From Selaginella moellendorffii (lineage: Eukaryota; Streptophyta; Lycopodiopsida; Selaginellales; Selaginellaceae), in the NCBI RefSeq assembly GCF_000143415.4, contig NW_003314265.1, forward strand, positions 3,716,443 to 3,780,442: a stretch of DNA of 64,000 nt, in the 5' to 3' direction. Each line of letters begins with the position of its first letter. Position 1 is the stretch's first letter. Below the pieces are notes generated by a model that searched no databases, was not told the origin of the DNA, and saw only the letters and a program-made list of their open reading frames with translations. Position numbers and translations under genes: made by a program. This document shows, piece after piece, positions 59,539-64,000 of this stretch.

Positions 59539-60080
59539 TGCTGCCAGCTTTGTGGACCGCACAAGGTAACGAGAAAGCTCTTCAGATTCATGGTTTTCAT
59601 GCCTTTATATCTTGTTATAATTGCAGTCCATGTGACGCTCTGACTCGAGCCGTCGCTTGCTCTTTGAAATGGCAAGCTTCTTCAAGCAGAGAGTTTAACA
59701 TAAACTTGGCAATAACGTAGTTTCGTGGCTAAGTTTTCTATGCGCAAGTCAACTAAGTTGGGCGTTGACTGCATTTTCCATATCAGTGACAGATTAGCGT
59801 TCGCATTTGGCCCCAGATGCGAACGCTAATCTGTCATTGCGACGGAAAAGTCTACAAATTGGTCTTGAATGGAGGCGGATCCATGGAAAGTTCGTGCAAA
59901 TCGTAACGTTCTTAAATTCGTACTGCCAAATAGAAATCTTAGTTTTTTGCAACTATATAAGCAGGGCACTGGGAGGAGACTGATATCCGCATCTCAAAGT
60001 TGAGAAAGCCTAGCATCCAAGCATACATTTCCATTTCCATCTTTCGTCTTCCAAGCTTTCTTGCTTACACAGTCCCATCC
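59539..60080. promoter_or_regulatory. Shared DOX5/MFS5 promoter
   Basis: 542 bp. TATATAA at 59954-59960 for DOX5, and CCTTTATATCT (reverse of AGATATAAAGG) at about 59600 for MFS5. Contains the best-preserved inverted repeat of the array. Confidence 0.65.
59787..59836. promoter_or_regulatory. 20-bp perfect inverted repeat in DOX5/MFS5 promoter
   Basis: TGACAGATTAGCGTTCGCAT (59787-59806) and its exact reverse complement (59817-59836), with a 10-bp loop TTGGCCCCAG. Could bind a dimeric factor or form a cruciform. Confidence 0.92.
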
Positions 60081-61249
60081 ATGGCTGGCATCAAGGCATT
60101 TGTTGACAGCTGCAACGGGACACTGTCGGGCGTTCCGGAGAGATACATGATGCCGAATGTCGCTGCCGATGTCTCCCGGTACGCGGTGCTGCCGATAGTC
60201 GACGTGGCGAGCGAGAGCTTCGAGAGGGATCTCGTTGACGCTTGCACAAAGTACGGAATGTTCTACGTAAGTTTTGATGAGGTATCTTTTTCCTGTAAGT
60301 TGTTGTTCTTCTGACTTGCAGCTCAAGAACCACGGAATTCACACCGAGGATGTGATGAGGTGTGCTCTCGAGTTCTTCAACTCGCCCAGCGAGGACAAGA
60401 TGCGGTACTACACCGAGGAGATCTTCACACCTGTCCGCTACTGCACCAGCATGATGCCTTCGAAAGAAGAGAAGCTCGAGTGGCACGACCACCTCCAGAT
60501 GTGGCTCAAGGAAGAGTCCCTCGGAGTGCACCCCTGGCCCGCGTTCCCAGCCAGCTACAAGTCAGTTTCTCGCTCCTTGATTTTTCGTATTGATCTAGAT
60601 TGCTGACGCTCTATATGCAACAGGGACGTTGGATCCGAGTACGCCAGAAACATCTTCAAGCTCGGGAAGAGGATGCTGTTGGTCATGTCCGAGGGACTTG
60701 GCCTCCGCTCAAACCGTCTTCTGGAAGCATTCGCAGACATGGTTCTTCTGACGAGAGCAAACTTCTATCCGGCTTGCCCGAACCCGAGGCAGGCCTTGGG
60801 CATGGAAGGCCACACCGACAGCGGCGGCCTCACGTTTGTGCTCCAGGATGGAGTCGGGGGATTGCAGCTGAAGCAAGGCGAGGATTGGTACAACGTGAGG
60901 CCACTCGAGGGAATGCTGGTGGTCAACATGGGCGATCAGCTAGAGGTACGAGCAGTCGAAAACTTTTTGAGAAACTGTGGATTGATCTTTGTCTTGGTTG
61001 ATTGTCTTGTATCAGAAGCTCAGCAATGGGAGATACAAGAGCATATTGCACAGGGTGATGGTGAACTCGAAGAGCTCAAGGCTGTCCGTCGGGGCGTTCC
61101 TGGGGCCGTCACTAGACGCGGAGATCAGCCCGATTCCAGAGCTGGTGAGCCAGGAGAGTCCGGCAAAGTACCGCAGCAGGACTTATAGGGATTACATGCA
61201 CGAGGTGTACACGGAGCACTTCTCCGGGAAGAATGTCTATGTGGCTTGA
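60081..61249 (+). CDS. DOX5: 2-oxoglutarate/Fe(II)-dependent dioxygenase (inverted unit)
   Basis: Four exons (60081-60266, 60322-60560, 60624-60945, 61016-61249) give 326 residues without lesion. Catalytic motifs as in DOX1. The promoter, exon 1 and intron 1 match DOX1. Intron 3 (GAAACTGTGGATTGATCTTT and GATTGTCTTGTATCAG) instead matches the B-type copies DOX2 and DOX4, so the gene looks mosaic. It differs from DOX1 at PNVAADVS against PNGAADVS. Its transporter partner is broken. Confidence 0.93.
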
Positions 61250-61979
61250 GTCTTGGGTAGTCAAAGGTATCAATTTTTTTCTCATTCTCACAAATAAAAC
61301 AATTGCAAGAAATGTTTGCTCACAAGGATCTTAGTTTGATAAGCAAAGATTTTATCACAATATTATATAGAGGTGCGAAATTTCATAGCAAGCCAACTGT
61401 GTGATGCGTAGAAGATTGTAAAAGTTTAACAATCTGGGAGGAAGTCCAGCAATGTATTGTTAAGCAATATAACTTTTTAAAATCGCAATATAAAAGACAT
61501 ACGAAGCTTCTTATTATATAAAGTCTCATCATTTTCTTAAGGCAGCGAAGAAGCTTTGAGGTACCAGAATGATATGACTAAGGTGAAAGTCCTCACCAAA
61601 AGCAGTGGTTTTCCAGCAGGTGTCCATTCTTTCTTTTCATTTTCTTGAGATTTTCAGCTGCCATCCCTCAGCAACTTGAACTTCGATAGATAGTTGAGAA
61701 ATTTTTGCCTGCAGTTTTCAGCAAGACCTACGGGGAGAGAAATCTGCAAGTCACTTGAAGATCAACACAAGAAACCATGACATAAAACCACACGGGCTTA
61801 TGTCTATGAAACAGCTACGTTGGTCATAGCTTGTTGAAAAATATAGTTCAAATCCTAGCCCGTTATGCTTTGGTGTACAGAGGTAAGATTAATACGGTTG
61901 AATGTCATATACAAGTCCCTTTTGCCGGCTGAATCACACCTGGACTCCACTCCCTACTGGCCAACGTATCCACTTCCTT
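61250..61979. repeat. DOX5 3'-flank and inverted spacer piece
   Basis: Starts with the DOX 3'-flank repeat. The short recurrent frame is here stopped by a TGA in TGTGTGATGCG. It continues into inverted spacer sequence and ends abruptly at CCACTTCCTTA, where unit 6 sequence in the opposite orientation begins. Confidence 0.65.
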
Positions 61980-62137
61980 ATGCCAAGTGCTACAGGAAAA
62001 CGTTCTTCGTCATGGCCGCCACCTGTTTGTTTGGGTGTGCTCGCCGTGGCTCTCAGCTTGAGGTCCGCCAAGTTCTACAGTGCGGAGGTGAGGCCCAGCT
62101 TGACGAGAAAAGTTGCTGCTGTTGTTGACGATGCATG
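61980..62137 (+). pseudogene. MFS 3'-end fragment (unit 6)
   Basis: TGCCAAGTGCTACAGGAAAA to GTTGACGATGCATGC matches the last 45-50 codons of the MFS genes, with a 2-bp loss (GTGTGCTCGCC). Only the tail of the gene is present. It is followed by an SRP54 relic and spacer in direct orientation. Confidence 0.85.
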
Positions 62138-62204
62138 CACTCGCAAGAGCGACCGAATGGTTTCTCCTGGAGTGAGCTAAACAAGACACTCCAGCGCCAA
62201 ATCC

Positions 62205-62405
62205 ACCCAAGCTTCAGATGATTCTTACCTCGTGAATGGATGAGCGATCCCGCAATGCGCCGCTTGCCCTAGGATCCATGCTCCATGAGCTCTGTGCCCT
62301 CCATCGTTTACTCCCGCCAAAGTTAAAACCAACGTCATGCTGGAAAGCACCAAATATGGTACTTTAATCCAGCTCTGATCATGTGCAGATACCTTATTCA
62401 AGCTT
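62205..62405 (+). pseudogene. SRP54 exon-2 relic in unit 6
   Basis: CTCCATGAGCTCTGTGCC, CCATCGTTTACTCCC, AACCAACGTCATGCTGGAAA and GTACTTTAATCCAGCTCTGA, as in the other units. Confidence 0.75.
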
Positions 62406-64000
62406 CTTGGTTTTCCATTTTCATCCATTGTGCCAAACCATGCAGTAAAAAGCGAAGTTAACATCAACATTACCTAGTGGCGCAAACAATCGGCTGCGTG
62501 ATTGCTGTGCTAATCTGCGCGCTTTTTCATCCGCCCTAACTTGGGAATCACAAGCTCCATCTGCCGGTGTAACTGTAACAACCAAAAAGAAACATTGAGC
62601 ACCGCCCGAGCAAGCCTTGAATGCCGCGAGCACCAGCGACGTCTGGAGAAATCTCTCGATTCCCCGATGCACGAGTTGTAGAAGCGCTTCCTGCCCCAGC
62701 ACCTCCCGGATCCATGAGCTATAGAAGTGTTTCCTTGATCATCGATTGGGAGCTGCTCTTGTTGCCCGCGCCACAGGTTGTCGCGGTCCTTGATCGAGCT
62801 CCCAGTGCGGAATTCGGCGTCCAGCTTGCTGGGTTCGTCTTGTATCGCTTGCTCTTTGGTGCAACAAATCTAGAAAAAAGTGATTTCTCGGAGAATCAAC
62901 AAAGCATTTTCAAGAGAAAGATCTGCCCAAACAACTTAAGAAATGGTAGCCGATGGCGTGGCGGGCTGCCAACCCACGTGAAGTGCCACATCAATATTGG
63001 TTGTTTATTACTCATTCTTCATGACAATATTATGGAGCAAACATCTCTTCAGCTTTCTGAAGAAATTTGTTCTTCAAAGTGATGGGTTTGTGCTTAGCGA
63101 TGTTATGGCTGAAACTAGCTGTCAGTTACTTAGGATTAAACATGCATTCAACACCGCACACTGCAGTATGTGTCGCGTTGGGGGTGAGCTGATCTATGAC
63201 ACTGTCTCTGGGTTTAAATTTTCGCATGTTGAATTCTTCAAATGAGTCAACGAAAGTCAATGTAGCGTTGGGAGGACAAATCAACAAGCAATACCTCCAG
63301 AAATATCAATTGTTTTACTTTCATGTGTTGATCAACAGATACAGTAGACCTGAAACAAGAGGTTCAAGAAAAGGAATAACCCCTTGGAAGTTATTTTACT
63401 GACCTTGAAGTAGGGATGTTATATATCAGGATGCCTAAGCATTTTTCCATGGTATTCATGATGGTAGAACTTATAATGTTCTCAACGTTTATCCTAGTGT
63501 GAGCAACAGTTCTACCCATAATGTTCATGTCAATGTGCGTGGAGTTAAGGATGTCAGCATATTATCAGTTCAGTGAATTTTTCATGAAAATATGAATACT
63601 CGATTAGAAATTGTCATCTTTTGTATATTTAGTAGCTCTTGTAGTAGGATCACTGAATGGCTCAAGCACAGGGTTTTGTAGGAACTTTATCCCATGTATG
63701 TATATTATCTGATAGCTTGCCAAGTTGCACACGAACTACCTCTAGATGGTTATCCATGAATTTGACTTCACCCATGTTGAGTGTCCCACATGTGGGAGCC
63801 AATCCGATCTTAAGATAGTCTTGGACATTCGAGTTGACAATGTTGACCTATCTATTAGTCAAATGCTAGTTAAAACTGAATGCGAAAGTCAAAATGCTAG
63901 ATAGATACTTACAATTGTAAGGATCAGCTGAAACTAGGCATTTGTGCTCAAGACAAAGCTCATAACAGCAAGAAGAATGATTGATGGGACTTTTGCCAAA
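62406..64000. repeat. Unit 6 spacer repeat, runs off the window
   Basis: Spacer family in direct orientation, ending at GGGACTTTTGCCAAA, which in units 1 and 3 lies 2-2.5 kb and about 0.8 kb before the next DOX gene. Another DOX/MFS pair may lie just beyond the window. Confidence 0.75.

Noticed and set aside
57961..59562. A 533-residue transporter fusion frame
   Set aside because: The frame changes after the 67-bp duplication, and its second half is a shadow of the true MFS frame; annotated as a pseudogene instead.

Overview
The window is plant nuclear DNA. Short introns of about 50-70 bp, an intronless PPR gene with an unusual all-S repeat array, a plastid-type soluble starch synthase, an IQD calmodulin-binding protein and decayed Ty1/copia and Ty3/gypsy elements together suggest a lycophyte such as Selaginella. 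That assignment is inference from gene style; no species marker was tested.

Region 1 (1-22100) is ordinary single-copy gene space. In order it holds a secreted LamG-fold protein (-), an S-type PPR protein (-) divergent from a tiny MBD-like/C2H2 gene (+), a broken partial copy of a prefoldin-4 gene, prefoldin subunit 4 (+) with two apparent GC-AG introns, soluble starch synthase I (-), an AVT1-type amino-acid transporter (-), an unrecognised Ser-rich basic protein (+), an IQ-domain protein (-) and an alanyl-tRNA editing (AlaX-like) protein (-). AT-rich stretches at 1-3737, 4467-6710 and 9358-10300 show no gene.

Region 2 (about 22100-64000, running off the right edge) is a recent segmental array. 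The repeated unit is a divergent gene pair, a four-exon 2-oxoglutarate/Fe(II) dioxygenase (DOX, 326 aa) and an intronless nodulin-like/NFD4-type MFS transporter (MFS, about 570-590 aa). The two share a promoter of 460-540 bp. Downstream of each MFS gene lie a decayed piece of SRP54 and a conserved non-coding spacer. Five pairs are present: unit 1 (22373-25778), unit 2 (30025-33032), unit 3 (34682-38064), unit 4 (46848-50298) and unit 5 (57768-61249, inverted). A sixth unit is represented only by its tail after 61980. Sequence details split the units into type A (1, 3, 5) and type B (2, 4), so the direct array reads A-B-A-B followed by an inverted A. DOX1, 3, 4 and 5 are intact, but only MFS3 and MFS4 have uninterrupted reading frames.

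The type A promoters contain a conserved inverted repeat (20-bp perfect arms in unit 5). The SRP54 gene beside unit 4 looks like the source of the relics. It is itself broken: it carries an exact in-frame 111-bp tandem duplication in the G domain and is cut off by a gag-bearing retroelement with four zinc knuckles.

The spacer of unit 3 is split by a complete Ty1/copia element (38457-44471). It has very short LTRs (75 and 88 bp), a 5-bp target duplication and a tRNA-iMet-type primer site. That element is itself interrupted by a 1.7-kb solo-LTR-like insertion with its own 5-bp target duplication and an internal 35-bp satellite. The working interpretation is a two-gene metabolic module, an oxidising enzyme plus an exporter or importer, amplified as a unit and now decaying mainly on the transporter side.
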